In this document: positions 1-11,050 of the stretch, piece after piece | Layout of the letters: every line of letters starts with the position of its first letter | Numbering within the stretch: position 1 is the first letter of the stretch | From: Protopterus annectens | Lineage: Eukaryota > Chordata > Ceratodontiformes > Protopteridae | Length of the DNA: 64,000 nt | NCBI RefSeq assembly: GCF_019279795.1 | Contig: NC_056735.1 | Span: 1,940,763,455-1,940,827,454, forward strand | Direction: 5' to 3' | Program-made: the position numbers and the translations under genes | The notes under the pieces: model-generated | Databases searched by the model: none | The model's input: the letters and a program-made list of their open reading frames with translations, nothing else | Told to the model about the DNA's origin: nothing

Positions 1-2265
1 TGGCAAAGTAAAGAATCCAGATCCCTACTCAGAATCAGAGAGACAGTCTGGGAACAATTTTGTAAAAGCTAATCCCATATAACTAAACAAACCTTCCTAG
101 AACTCCAAAATAAAGCAAAAAAAAAAACTAATAAAATTGGACAAAACCAACCACTACTACCACAACATGCAGAATAAACCTCAAAACAATCCTCAAAAAT
201 TCTGGGCAACAATTAACAATATATTACATCTTGGAAAATCCACCACTCACACCCCAACAACAACCAACAACTCCATGAACCTAGCCACTCAATTTAATAC
301 TTACTTTACAATATCCATTCAATAACTTGCAGTAAGCCAGACCAGCCCCAACAATATCCCACCTATCCCAAACCACAACAGTTTACATCCACTTTAAAGC
401 AACAACAAGTTTACATTAAACTCAGTCTCCACCAGCACCATCAAAAAACTACTAACTAAACTTAAGTCCCCTATTTTACCTGCCGGCAGTCTCCCTGCTG
501 AATTCCTGCAAATTGCAGCAGAAGCAATCACATACCCTGTATCCATTCTTATAAACAGGTCAATATCTAAAGCTCCCGTCCCCACCATCTGGAAAATCTC
601 CCATATCTTACCCTTACAAAAAGGAGGTGACTCCACTGAACTTACAAACTATTGCCCAATTGCCATACTATCCCCCCTATTGAAAATTCTGGAAAGGGTC
701 ATACACACCCAACTTATGGACTATCTCCTTACAAATGAACTCCTGCTTAATACACAACACGATTTTTGTCCCACTCACAGTACCACCACAACCCTACTAT
801 CCTTTACTAACACAATTAACCAGGATAGAAACAATGGACAATTTGTATCAGCCATATTTCTGGACCTGTCCAAGGCCTTTGACATGGTCAACCACTCCAA
901 AATCATCAATGTCCCCTCCTCCATTAACCTCAGTTACCCCACTATCACTTGGCTCCAAAGTTATCGAGCAGAATGTCAACAGGTTATCTGCTGGCAGAAA
1001 TACTTTTCTCCCTGTCATCTTAGTGGTCTCCTAAGGCTCCATCCTTGGTCCCCTTCTTTATTCTCTTTACCAACCATTTCCATTCTGTTACACTCCAGGC
1101 CTCAGTGGTTCAGTATGCTGATGACACTACCCTGATATGCTCGGTTTCCTCCATCAAAGACCTTTGTACCATTACTCAAGATTCCTTATCTGCTGAGTCC
1201 TGGTTAAATAGCTCCCAACTCATCATAAATCCCAACAAAACAAAACTTCTTCTCTTCTACCCAAACTAGACATACCTCCCAATTCACAACCTTCATCCTC
1301 TCTAAAAATAAAACTATTATCACCCCAACAAACCATACCAAGTTACTAGGAGTGGAAATTGATAACAAACTGAAATTTGATATTCTCATTGTCCAAACCA
1401 TTAAAAAAGTTCACAAAAAAATGTGGTATCCTATAGAGAAACAACAGGTTCCTTACAAATAACATAAAAGCCACCACTGCTAGACCCCCACCTCCTCTCA
1501 ACTCCCTGTACACCCCCCCCCGTCTTAACCAACCTCCACAAGACAGAAATAGCCAAACTCGAAGCCTGCTACAATAAAATCCCCATGTTTGCCACTAATG
1601 CCTCATACAAGCCACATCAGTGCTCATCACTTAAGCAGCTCAAGTGGATTGAACTCCCTCAACTCCTTTTCTAAAAATCAACTTACCTTCACTCAAAACA
1701 TACTCTATCAATCAGAAAAAAAAAACTGAACTCAAAGATATATAGCCTTATTCCTCATCATCAAGACACCTTTGCTCCAGCAACAAACAACTTCAACATA
1801 TCACCAAAGCTAACAATTTGGCAGGGGAGTCACTTTTTTCTAACTACATCTACAAACACTGGAATAAACTCCTCAACACTTCAATTAAAAAAAAAAATTT
1901 CTAAAAACACACCTTACTAACACCTGGCTCTGCACCTTGGATAGCCTATTCCTCCTTTTCGCTCTGTTAGTATTCCTCTCAGTCCACTAGCATGTTCTAT
2001 CTCTATTGGTAGTTTCACTTCTTACAGTACAGTCTTAGGGACATAGTCACTAAATGTAAACAACCATTTTTATGTAAATTACTGTTAACTTACTTATGTG
2101 CCTTAAACCACTATCCTGTATGAATTTGATTCTCATTTGGATGTATTTGTTTCTCTATTGTATGCTTTTCTTCCTGGGCCTCTGCTGAAAAAGAGCCTAT
2201 GTACTGTCCAGTCAGACTTTCCCAGTAAAAAAAATGTAAAATAAATAACTAAACAAATAACTAAA
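1..2265 (+). mobile_element. L2-like LINE, 3' portion, decayed (copy A)
   Basis: This is the 3' part of an L2/Rex1-like non-LTR retrotransposon, cut by the window edge. Broken reading frames across 137-1270 spell a reverse transcriptase: a linker with QKFWATINNILH, a thumb/finger part with LPAEFLQIAAE and NRSIS, then LDLSKAFDMVNHSKII near 865-910 and the catalytic box QYADDTTLIC near 1110-1140, followed by INPNKTKLLLF. Several frameshifts and stops separate these pieces, so the copy is dead. The same motif order occurs in the copy at 33090-35840. The 3' end (about 2160-2265) holds a short conserved tail with CTGCTGAAAAAGAGCC and TTTCCCAGT, then an AT-rich run of imperfect AAATAACTAAAC units. 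The clade call rests on motif style only; Rex1 is the alternative. Confidence 0.8.
470..1270 (+). pseudogene. Reverse transcriptase remnant of L2-like copy A
   Basis: The frames at 680-1135 and 1045-1269 overlap but are not in phase, so at least one frameshift separates the LDLSKAFD palm motif from the YADD catalytic box. The sequence between them, where the SGVPQGS-type motif should lie, is disturbed near 980-1060. The enzyme would copy LINE RNA at a nicked chromosomal site. The catalytic aspartates of YADD are still readable, but no complete polymerase frame remains. Confidence 0.8.
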
Positions 2266-3120
2266 ACTGTTTCCTGAGTTACTGCAAATCAGATTGTTTT
2301 ATTTTGTCATACATAATAATTTGTGATTTCAGAGACAAAAAATAGTGGTGAATGTGAAGTAGCAGGAGTGCTTGTGTACACGGCAAAATACTAATTTTAA
2401 TCTGTAAGTGCTTCCATGAAAACTGCACAGAGCATTGTTGTTAATGACTACATTCTCATGTTAGGTCACACAGATTGCTTTCCACAGTTCCTTGAGATTT
2501 TGAGCAGTACACTTGAAAATTGTACACCCCCCCCCCTTTTTTTTGTTCTTAACTTATTCTTCTTTAAGATAAATATTAATCTGTGTTAATGAAGTCAATA
2601 TTGTAAGTAACAGAACTGGCAAAGTTCATTCACAGAAGTTGAAGATCAAGTGAGTCAAATATGTCTGCTAAAGATAGGCAAGGTGATTGCACTATCATGA
2701 GTGCTGGATGGTGGATTTGTCAGATATTGTAACCCAATTGATGTAGGTGACTCAAAGACACTGACAGTTCTTCATAAATGTGATCCGGACCTCAAATGAC
2801 AGGTTCTGGTAGGTATCTATTGTGCTAGTTCTCTTGACTAGTTAGATTACTTTCCTGAGAAGCACTTGTCGTATCATGTGATCTGCCCTGCATGTCTGGA
2901 CAGTAACCCATCTTTTTCTCCTTCCAAGACTTATTGCTGTTGGAGTAAGGTAAGTCCTAAGTAATGTATGGATGGAGGCAGCCATGGATGCTTGGTGTAC
3001 CACCCCACTGTGCATCAGTGTGATCATCACATTATCCCTACTCTGGAAATTCTTATACATAATTTGGATGATTTGGATCATTTCCAGCTGACTCTTTGTG
3101 GCAGTGGTCAGAACCAGAAC
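2266..3120. other. Unassigned spacer
   Basis: AT-rich sequence with a C8-T8 homopolymer run near 2526-2544. Both strands contain only short random-looking frames. I recognise no element or RNA gene here. Confidence 0.5.
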
Positions 3121-4330
3121 AATGTTTATTTATTTATTTTTATTTATTTTGCATTTGTTGACCGGGATAGTCAGACTGGATACATGTCCATTTTCAGCGG
3201 AGGCCCAGGGAGAAAAGATCCACACACAATTTTGATAGATACATTACATTGTGACAAACAGTAAGAGGAGTATATACGACATAAGACATGAGAATAAGTA
3301 ACTGTAGTTTCACATATTTACACTATACATGGTAGGTCATAAGTATAATACATTCCATCTTTAAGTCATTTAGCCTACACTATCCAATTGAGTTAGAGTC
3401 TTTGGGACATGGTTGACTTGAAGTCTTAGGGACAGTGAGAAGATGCTAGTCAAGTTTAGTGCAAGGACAGAGCCAGTGTGATTTAAAATGTTTTCTGAGA
3501 TTTTCTTTGAATAGAGTTAGTGAACAATTAAGAGTAAGATTGGGTGGTAGTTGATTCCAGATTTTTCAAGTCGAGTTGGTGAATAAGGCTTCACCAGCTG
3601 AGTTATTGGATTTGATTGTTTGGATAAGTAGTCTATTGGATGAGCAGAGTTTGCTGTGATTACTATAGGTGGTGACAATGCTTTTGAGGGATGGAATATT
3701 ATCTGGGTTTTGTAGGGCTTTATGGGCTAATGTGAGCTGAGTAAATTGAAGAAGGGAAGGAAGTTCAAGCCACCCTAGAAGATTTAGATTGTGGCAGTGG
3801 TGTGTCCTATAGATGAGCCCATGGCAAATCTAGCTATGTGGTTGTAGCATTGGGATAATTTGTTGATTTCAGTACTACACAAGCCTGTGAATAGGGGGGA
3901 GGCATTAAGGAGGGTCGAAAGAAGATGACATTGTGCAATGGAAGTTCTGGCAAGAGGAGTGGGAAGGGTCTAAGCTTATCAAGTGATCCTAGTTTTTTGT
4001 TTATGGTTTTGATGCTTTGATTAATATGAGCATCATATGTAGGATTATTGTCTATTGTGACTCCCAGGAGTTTGGTTTGGGCATTAGGGTAGATAATGGT
4101 CCCGTTGTTACATGAGAAACTTCCCAAATTGATGGGACAGAGGCTTCAGACAAATGTTCTATTTATTAGTATTGAAATTGGGTAGTCTATGATGTCAGCA
4201 GCCTTTTGCAACTATTCTGCTGGGAGGAGGTCAGCAGCTAAAGTGGTGGGCTTTATTTTTTTGATAATGTCACAGCACATTTGTTGCTGGGCAGTCAATG
4301 TTTTTTGTATTTTCTAGGATAGTCATAACA
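3121..4330 (-). mobile_element. L2-like LINE, rearranged and truncated (copy C)
   Basis: Read on the minus strand, 3124-3230 is the 3' tail seen in the other L2-like copies: TTTATTTATT repeats next to a TTGACCGGGATAGTC block, the complement of the tail with TTTCCCRGT. Further upstream on that strand, 3834-4127 encodes TKLLGVTIDNNPTYDAHI and a following KKLGSLDKLRPF, the post-catalytic region of the RT. Then 4141-4270 encodes a degenerate TLAADLLPAE and SILINR stretch that belongs before the catalytic core. The palm with its YADD box between these two regions is missing, so the copy carries an internal deletion. Confidence 0.7.
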
Positions 4331-4413
4331 AATGTCTGAACCTGTCTCTCCATTTTAAAGGTGTCACTGTTGATACTGTTACCTCTGAATGTCTGCCATC
4401 ATCCTTAAAAGTG

Positions 4414-5419
4414 TTAATCTGCATTTGGAGAAAGTGGTGTAGAGGTGCATTGGTGTTCCTCTTGCACAAGTGTTAGGGTAATGTCAGCATGTGTCTCACT
4501 TTGTGATGTGATATCACTTCCTGTAGACTTACTAACATGTTGTGTGTGAGTGTCTGAGATTCTGCCCATTAAAAGTGGGGACGGCCTGCCACTTTCCTCA
4601 GGCTGCATCATAAATATAACTATGCTATCATCCTTGCCATCGTCAACAGCTGTTGTGCTGCTGTTATCCCCCAAATTTATTTGCGTAGTGGAATTTTTTG
4701 CTATTGTTGCTGGCATTGTAAAAAGGAGTATTTGAAAACATTACTAATAAAGAAATAGCATAAACTACTGCATGCTAATTAACAGAGTGCGTGGGCGACA
4801 CTTACCATGCACATTCTCATCACTGTCATTCTGCGGAAATGTTAAGTTTCACCTATTACTAATAATTGTCATGGGTTTAATGTAATCATTCCTTGCCAGC
4901 ATTCAATTCTCCATATCAGTATACATTACTGTTTTTAAATCAACCTTTCTGTGCAGAACAGTGCTGCTGCTACAGACATTGGTAACAGCCAGTGTCCACA
5001 CCACCGGTGGTTATTTCACTGCCATCATCTTCAATGTAATAGTCATCACCATGGATGTATATGAGGTATTTGTCATCTTGTGTAGATGGTATAATTGTTG
5101 GAGGCTCTCCAGTACTGCTTTGGGCAATTGCATTCTGCCATTTCTTTATTATAGCATGTCCTAGCATATCATTTGCCCTTTTCTTGTACTGTGTTAATGC
5201 GCGGTTTCTGCCATCCACTGCATTAATGTCTAGGACAGGTTGAATACAGCTTTTTGCCCTTATGGTTTGTTTACAAACAAATATATGTCCTGAGGCCTGC
5301 CTTGAGGATTCAATTTTCCTCTTGGCTAAAGTTGTTCTTTCTCTGCCTTGATCACTTGTTTTGCATCGGTATTGTATATGAAAGAAAAACACAGAAACAA
5401 AAACTTCTGATACAATCAT
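4414..5419 (-). pseudogene. Myb/SANT-like (Harbinger-type accessory) gene remnant
   Basis: The frame at 4970-5419 contains INAVDGRNRALTQYKKRAND followed by a basic stretch, then STGEPPTIIPSTQDDKYL and an acidic tail. This order of trihelix/Myb-like helix, basic linker, TG-G-PP stretch and acidic segment is typical of the DNA-binding protein encoded next to the transposase in PIF/Harbinger elements. Downstream on the same strand, a possible acceptor (near 4831) and donor GTAAGT (near 4805) frame a mini-exon of about 25 nt that would read NDSDENVH. A further acceptor-like CCAG lies before the 4414-4716 frame, which is Ser/Thr-rich. Upstream residues of the DNA-binding domain are degraded. Family assignment is inference from motif order; a domesticated host gene is the alternative. 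Confidence 0.5.
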
Positions 5420-5610
5420 CAGTCAGGCAAACTGCGCAACACTGACCATGTGAGCTTGCCATCCTCATATAAAAAAAAAAAAAAAAGAATGTGTGCTAAC
5501 ACAAGTGACATAATTATTATAAACATGCAAAATCTCAGAGCAGTCAGGTAAAGTTGTGCTATACTAATAGCTGCAGTACGATAAACAAAATTCAGATCAA
5601 TAAAACAATC

Positions 5611-5720
5611 ACTTTTTTTAACAGATTCATCCTTCCTGTAGCCCCTAGCATTGTTGTGTATTCATTTTTTTTTTAACAGATTCATCCTTCCCATAGCCCC
5701 TAGCATTGTTGTGTATTCAT
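5611..5720. repeat. Direct tandem duplication of about 55 bp
   Basis: Two adjacent units, 5611-5665 and 5666-5720, each run from a T-rich start through AACAGATTCATCCTTCC and GCCCCTAGCATTGTTG to TATTCAT. They differ at only a few positions (for example CTGTAG versus CCATAG). This is a recent local duplication, probably by slippage or unequal exchange. Confidence 0.9.
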
Positions 5721-7158
5721 AATACTATAATTTTTCATTCATCAGTGACTCACAGAAATCTCCAAATAAAGATGCATGTAAGTTGAGCAAGAATAAAAAC
5801 AATTCTTCATTGCATTTCTTCACAATTAAATTGCTGCTTTTCTACCATATATACACACCCACTAAATGATACCAAAATAAATGATTTTTTACAGTGATCA
5901 TTGTTCATTTCCACTGCTGCTTTAATTATTTCCTACTTACTAATTACAGTTCTACAGTATTCATTAATAGACTGAAATGCCCATGATATCAGCAAAATAA
6001 ACATTTCTTAAATGGAACTCACAAATTTTACACAATGTTTCAGTGGTTTCATGTTATATATTGATACTTTTATTATTATTTACTTACATTTAAGAAGTAT
6101 GCAGTTTTATTAGACTTCTGCTGCCTAACTCGGGTAATCAAAAGTTAATATGATGTTTTCCATCCTTTTTCTAATTTGAATTCAAGTCCATTTACTGTTT
6201 TATATGCAAATTAGTGCATTTTACATTTATATCTATGAACTGCAGTAATACACAAATTTGTGTGGCCACTTATGGACATATCCCCTTTTGGGTATTCATG
6301 AACTTGGTCTTTGGATCCATGTGATGCAACTGTGGACAGAAGGAGTGGATAGATATGATCAGATATGCACAAATATGAAGATATTCAGAAAAACAAAATG
6401 CAGTCATATGTGTTACAGTTTGTACGTCTACACAATATAATCTCTGCCCATCTAACAACATCTGACACACCTTGTCACCTCAAACCAATCACTAGTTTAT
6501 AAAACTTGCTCATCAGACACAGGTAGGTATATATATATTTATGTACCCCCCAAAAAAGGCAAGGTATGGCAACAGTAGCAATTATGAGTAATAAAAAATA
6601 AAAATGGATTATTGCATATTGTTTTTTATGTATGTAAGCTGTCACACAATCTGTAAAGATTTTTTAGGAAATTTGTGAGGAAATATTTTTATGTACTAAA
6701 GGTACCAAACGTACTAAAAATAATGATGTGTAGAATGGGTACATATGTTTAGTTACTTTAACCTCAATTCTTGTTTGATTAGATTTCAGACACTCGCATC
6801 ACACCAGAGATTTAAACAATAGATTTAAACACACATTTTTTATGCTGCAATTACCATTAGGTTTTGGTATAATTTTCTTATTTATCATACTGGTGCATGC
6901 TCATGCACACCCATGCACACACCTGCACACTTTTATACATTACTAGTTTACTTCATCCAATGTTTTCTGTACTTTTGTGTGTTTTTTTTACCACTCATTT
7001 TCATTGTATAAACATTTCTGGGGGGCTATAAACATGAAAATTGTTATGACAGTTTTTTTCCCCTTGACTGCAAAGCACTGATATTTTTCTGAGCTGTAAG
7101 TCATTTATATTTTATGTACACTAATACATATGGATGGATGCTTATTAGACATTATTAC

Positions 7159-7160
<2 letters not shown>
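5721..7160. other. Unassigned AT-rich spacer
   Basis: No convincing coding frame or element boundary on either strand. It holds short A and T runs only. Confidence 0.5.
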
Positions 7161-7221
<61 letters not shown>

Positions 7222-7222
7222 T
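7161..7222. repeat. (AT)n microsatellite
   Basis: About 60 bp of AT dinucleotide with one TTT interruption near 7207. It is self-complementary and prone to slippage. Confidence 0.95.
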
Positions 7223-8300
7223 ACAGTTTCCTAATTAGATAATGTTTATGGTTAGATAGCTATGTGTGTTTATTATCTATCTAGTTAGCTCTTTTTACTT
7301 ATCTGCTTATGTATATGATTTTAGTTCTTGTCACAGACCAGATGAAGGCTTTATTGCATTAGTTAGCAAAAAGCAATTTTAGTTAAAGTCAGTCTTTTTG
7401 TATGCATGTTATGTTTTTCTTAATACCTGATTTTGGAATGTGGGTTGCAGATAGGTAGTGTTTTCCTTAACTAGGATTTAGTTTGCTCTAATCAGTAGTA
7501 GTGTGCGGAGGGGAGTACTTGCTGTTCTTAAATGCACTTTTCCGGTCCTCTCTATGTTGTTTGCCTGGAATAGGCTGGTTTAAAAATTAAACAATGCATA
7601 TATTTTCCACACCTACTTCAAAGTGTATAAAAGCGGATATGTTGAACATTGTAAAGTATTTCTTATTTTTTGTTACTGAGGATTGCTTGTCTGTGATGAA
7701 TAAGGATGTTTTGCTTTGGAACACGACCTAGGTTTCATGATTTTTGGAAATTATTGTGAATGAGCTCATCAACTATGATTTAAGACTACTAGATTTTCTG
7801 TTTTTTATAAATTGATAGAAGCATTTACTCCACAGATGTGCCATTTGGACTCTGTTCAGTCTTTAAGATTCATGATGTGTTTAAGAAAGGTGAAAGCCAT
7901 TTAATTACCACTTGTTATCCGGGATTCTCTTTAGGTATGTTGTGTGTGTGAGTGTGCATGTGTGTAGTATCATTTTATAGACACACTTGCATCTACATCT
8001 ATATATGCTTGCATATGCATTGCTATATAGCTATCCAGGACATGGGTCTCTTTAATTTCATTAAACTGCTGTTCAGCAAACCACAGGTAAATAAAAATAT
8101 TTAACTGACTTCCAATCCACACATAGCTAGGAGTGGGAGAATGGTACACTTGCCCACATGGAGGACCCCTGATAAAACCTGTACCTGTGTTGCTGAGTTG
8201 TAGTCAATGAAATAGTTTTATCAAGCCATAGTTAAGTTCAACCATTTTGCATAAATGTACACACACATATACACATTAGCATTATAAAATATATGTGTGT
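7223..8300. other. Unassigned spacer
   Basis: AT-rich, with short GT-rich stretches near 7936-7970. No gene or element could be supported on either strand. Confidence 0.45.
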
Positions 8301-8307
8301 ACATATA

Positions 8308-8371
<64 letters not shown>
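8301..8371. repeat. (TA)n microsatellite
   Basis: About 65 bp of nearly pure TA dinucleotide, just left of the foldback element. Confidence 0.95.
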
Positions 8372-8376
<5 letters not shown>

Positions 8377-8400
8377 ACATGAATGTGTATATGTGTGAGG

Positions 8401-9064
8401 GATCTACTTTGAAAAGGTTGAACCTCAAATAATCGAAATCCATTTTCAAAAAATGAAAATAATGGAAGCTGAAATATCAGAATGGCAGATTTTTTCCCAG
8501 GGTAAGTAAAAAGTAAACACTTGCCCGAACTTAAACAAAACACACACCAAAGTAAGTAAACCACACCTAGGCTGCATCCCCCCCCCCCCCAACCCCCAAC
8601 CCCTTTATCAACTCCAGGATCACACTAAAATGGAGAAAAGGGCATATTGGGCAAGTGCTTACTTACCCTTGGAAAAATTCGCCATTCGGGTATTTAAGCT
8701 TTTGCGATTTTTCGTCTCGTAAAAATCGTAAAAGCTTAAATACCCGAATGGCAAATTTTTCTATACTGCGGTGATGGTGCTGCTGTAGCATTGTTGCCTC
8801 AGAGTAAGACGTTGTCCTGTTCGATTCTCAGCTCGAGCGTCTTCTGTGTGGAGACATGCGTGAATGGGTGTACCTTCGTTGAAGGTTGTGCATCAGTGCT
8901 GGCAACTCGGCACATAAAAATCTACTGCCGATCATTAGCGGACCGGAGTTCCGCTGTGGCGACCCCTAACTGGGAAAAGCCAAAAGATACAACAACAACA
9001 ACAATGATTTTTCGTCTCGTGAAAATGGATTTTGATTATATGAGATTTGTCCTTTCAAAGTAGA

Positions 9065-9066
<2 letters not shown>
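8401..9066. mobile_element. Foldback/MITE-like element with long inverted arms
   Basis: The outer ends are inverted repeats: 8401 begins GATCTACTTTGAAAAGG and the complement of 9066 begins GATCTACTTTGAAAGGA. The homology continues inward to about 126 bp. The left arm is 8401-8526. The right arm is 8653-8720 plus 9006-9066 once the SINE insertion is removed; both arms end at CACTTGCCC. The spacer 8527-8652 is C-rich, with a C-run at 8578-8590. The arms contain no reading frame. Without the SINE the element would be about 380 bp. The left flank has AT and GT repeats and the right flank has a GT repeat, so no TSD can be called. I know of no named family with these ends. Confidence 0.75.
8721..9005 (+). 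mobile_element. tRNA-derived SINE insertion with inverted 5' junction
   Basis: The insertion is bounded by a perfect 15-bp TSD, GATTTTTCGTCTCGT, at 8706-8720 and 9006-9020. The SINE proper runs from about 8762. It has a tRNA-like head with an A-box region near 8775-8795 and a B box GTTCGATTC near 8820, then a body with CTTCTGTGTGGAGACATG. The 3' tail CCGCTGTGGCGACCCC starts at 8951 and ends in ACAACAACAACA. The first 41 bases of the insertion (8721-8761) are not SINE but an inverted copy of the neighbouring target DNA. The tail matches the 3' end of the RTE LINE at 50819-50857, which points to mobilisation by an RTE-type enzyme. Confidence 0.85.

Positions 9067-9131
<65 letters not shown>
9067..9131. 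repeat. (TG)n microsatellite
   Basis: More than 60 bp of pure TG dinucleotide directly abutting the right end of the foldback element. Confidence 0.97.
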
Positions 9132-9135
<4 letters not shown>

Positions 9136-10680
9136 ATGTGTGTATATGTCTGAATATGTATGAATTAAGAAATAAAGCTAATTTCATTGCAGTAATGTCA
9201 GCAATCACTAAACATAGAAGTAAATGTTCTTATTTGCACTGTGTAGTTTTAATTTACTATACAACTTACCAGTGGAGTAAGGTTTTGCTACTGAATATAA
9301 GGTCCACATCCTTTCTTCTGCTAAGGCACAGAAGTTAAGGAAACAGAGTTGCATTGTGTTTTTTATTATTATTATTATTATTTATTTGCAAAGTTACTTG
9401 GAATTTGTGTGTTTCTATTTTTTTTTCTTTTTTGTTTCTGTATCAACTGTCCACTTTATGTGTTCCATTAAAATATTGTTATGAAAACCATGTTCAACGT
9501 TATATTATTTCTGTCTATTATTATGTTGTGTCCTCAGGGACATCTGCTTACAGTTGGTGTGTGGATGGAGTGGAATGTTAACAAAACTATTATGGAAATC
9601 AATAGTTTCACCTAACATGAAGGTCGTTTTTACCATTCTGATATATTGCACGGTAAAGTTAGCAATGATCTTAAGTAGATAAAAAAAGTAATATTCTATT
9701 AAAAAAAAAAGAACACTGAACCACCAAGTGAGGATTTGCCAGACATATCACAACTGATAAATTTGAAGGTGGTAGCCATGTGAAATGTGAATTATGAAAA
9801 AAGTTTTAACCAGCATTGTATGATGTCACAGACATCTAGATTATTAAAGTAAAATTTGCTAAGATGTATGTTAAGTAGCTGTTTATTTTACACACAATGC
9901 AAAGCAGAGCAAGAATGAAATACTACAGAGTGAGATTATTATTGGCTGTTTTGTACTTGGAAGAACCTTAACAGGTCATATTTTGCATTCTGTGAAATCA
10001 CCCATTAAGAAAATAATCTTATGACCAGTCAAAGATAAAGGTCAGAGCTTAGAGATTCTGGGTGGTATTCAAAGTCCTGAGATTCACACACATGTAGCAA
10101 TTATCTACAAAGAGCACCATTAAGCTTATATGCAAATTCACTAAGTACAAGTAATTCTAGATAACTACATAAATTCAAAGGCATTTTAACACTCATGTCA
10201 CTTGCAGCAAAAGTGTAAAGTAGATCAAATTAATCCTTAAGTATGTGTGAAGTACTATGTGAAAACCTTAGGCTTCATATAATCTCATGCATAGTCAGAT
10301 ACTGAGCTTGAATGTGACTATGCATAGTCATACTTGTAAGAGTTAAGACAAATGGCAGGCAGCTCAGTTTTTATTAGTAATATTTAAAAAACAAATAAAG
10401 AGGTTTAATATGTTTTGTATATAAGTATCCTTATGTAGGCATCCTGATTTTTTATTTAGAGAAGGGAAAGGGGGAAATAGGCAGACATAACAAACAGGAG
10501 AATACGTCAAGAGTGTTTTGTTGGTGGAGGCAGAAGAAGAGGGGAACTATGCTTTTGGAGGAAAAATACCCCTATTGTTTGAAGGTTTTTTTTTTTTTTT
10601 ATATAAGAGGATAGTTTGGGTGGGAAGTAAGGAAGAGGGTATAGCAGAGAGGTTAAGGGAAGTGGATTGATGAGTAAATC
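9132..10680. other. Unassigned spacer
   Basis: No supportable gene. A TTA/ATT run lies at 9361-9380, and an 18-nt T run near 10585-10602 may be the relic of a poly-A tail on the minus strand, but no element body could be recognised beside it. Confidence 0.45.
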
Positions 10681-10683
10681 AGC

Positions 10684-11050
10684 TCACAAAGAATTCTTCC
10701 TCCACAGGACCTCAAATGTTTCCATTGCCTGATGTTGTTGCAGTAGAAGATCCTGAAGTTGAGATGGTTGGGTCCATGCAGTGGTCAGCACCAACAAGGG
10801 CAATGAGACTTCAACCCTCTGAAGAAAATCTTGGACTGGTTGAAGGCATCTCTTTACTATCTGCTCCAACATATCTTCTTACCAAGTCCTGAAAATCATG
10901 GTAAGTGAGACTTACCAGGTTGCCACATGCCAGGAAACCTACAGGACCAGTGCCACCACCACAACCTTGTGAGGAAATCTCTGGATGGGCAGACGTGAAC
11001 ATCCCTTGAAGTGGGTGGCACATGGCTGAGCTGCTTATAAGGATTGTGGA
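10684..11050 (-). pseudogene. Possible degraded coding fragment, family unknown
   Basis: On the minus strand two overlapping frames contain GCGGGTGPVGFLACGNL and LQPVQDFLQRVEVSLPLL. Composition is less AT-rich than the surroundings and the Ser/Pro/Gln content resembles the C-terminal exons of the Myb/SANT-like genes elsewhere in the window. A GTAAGT donor-like site and a TTTTCAG acceptor-like site lie near 10918 and 10894, but the gap is too short for an intron. I cannot assign a function; it may be chance. Confidence 0.2.
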
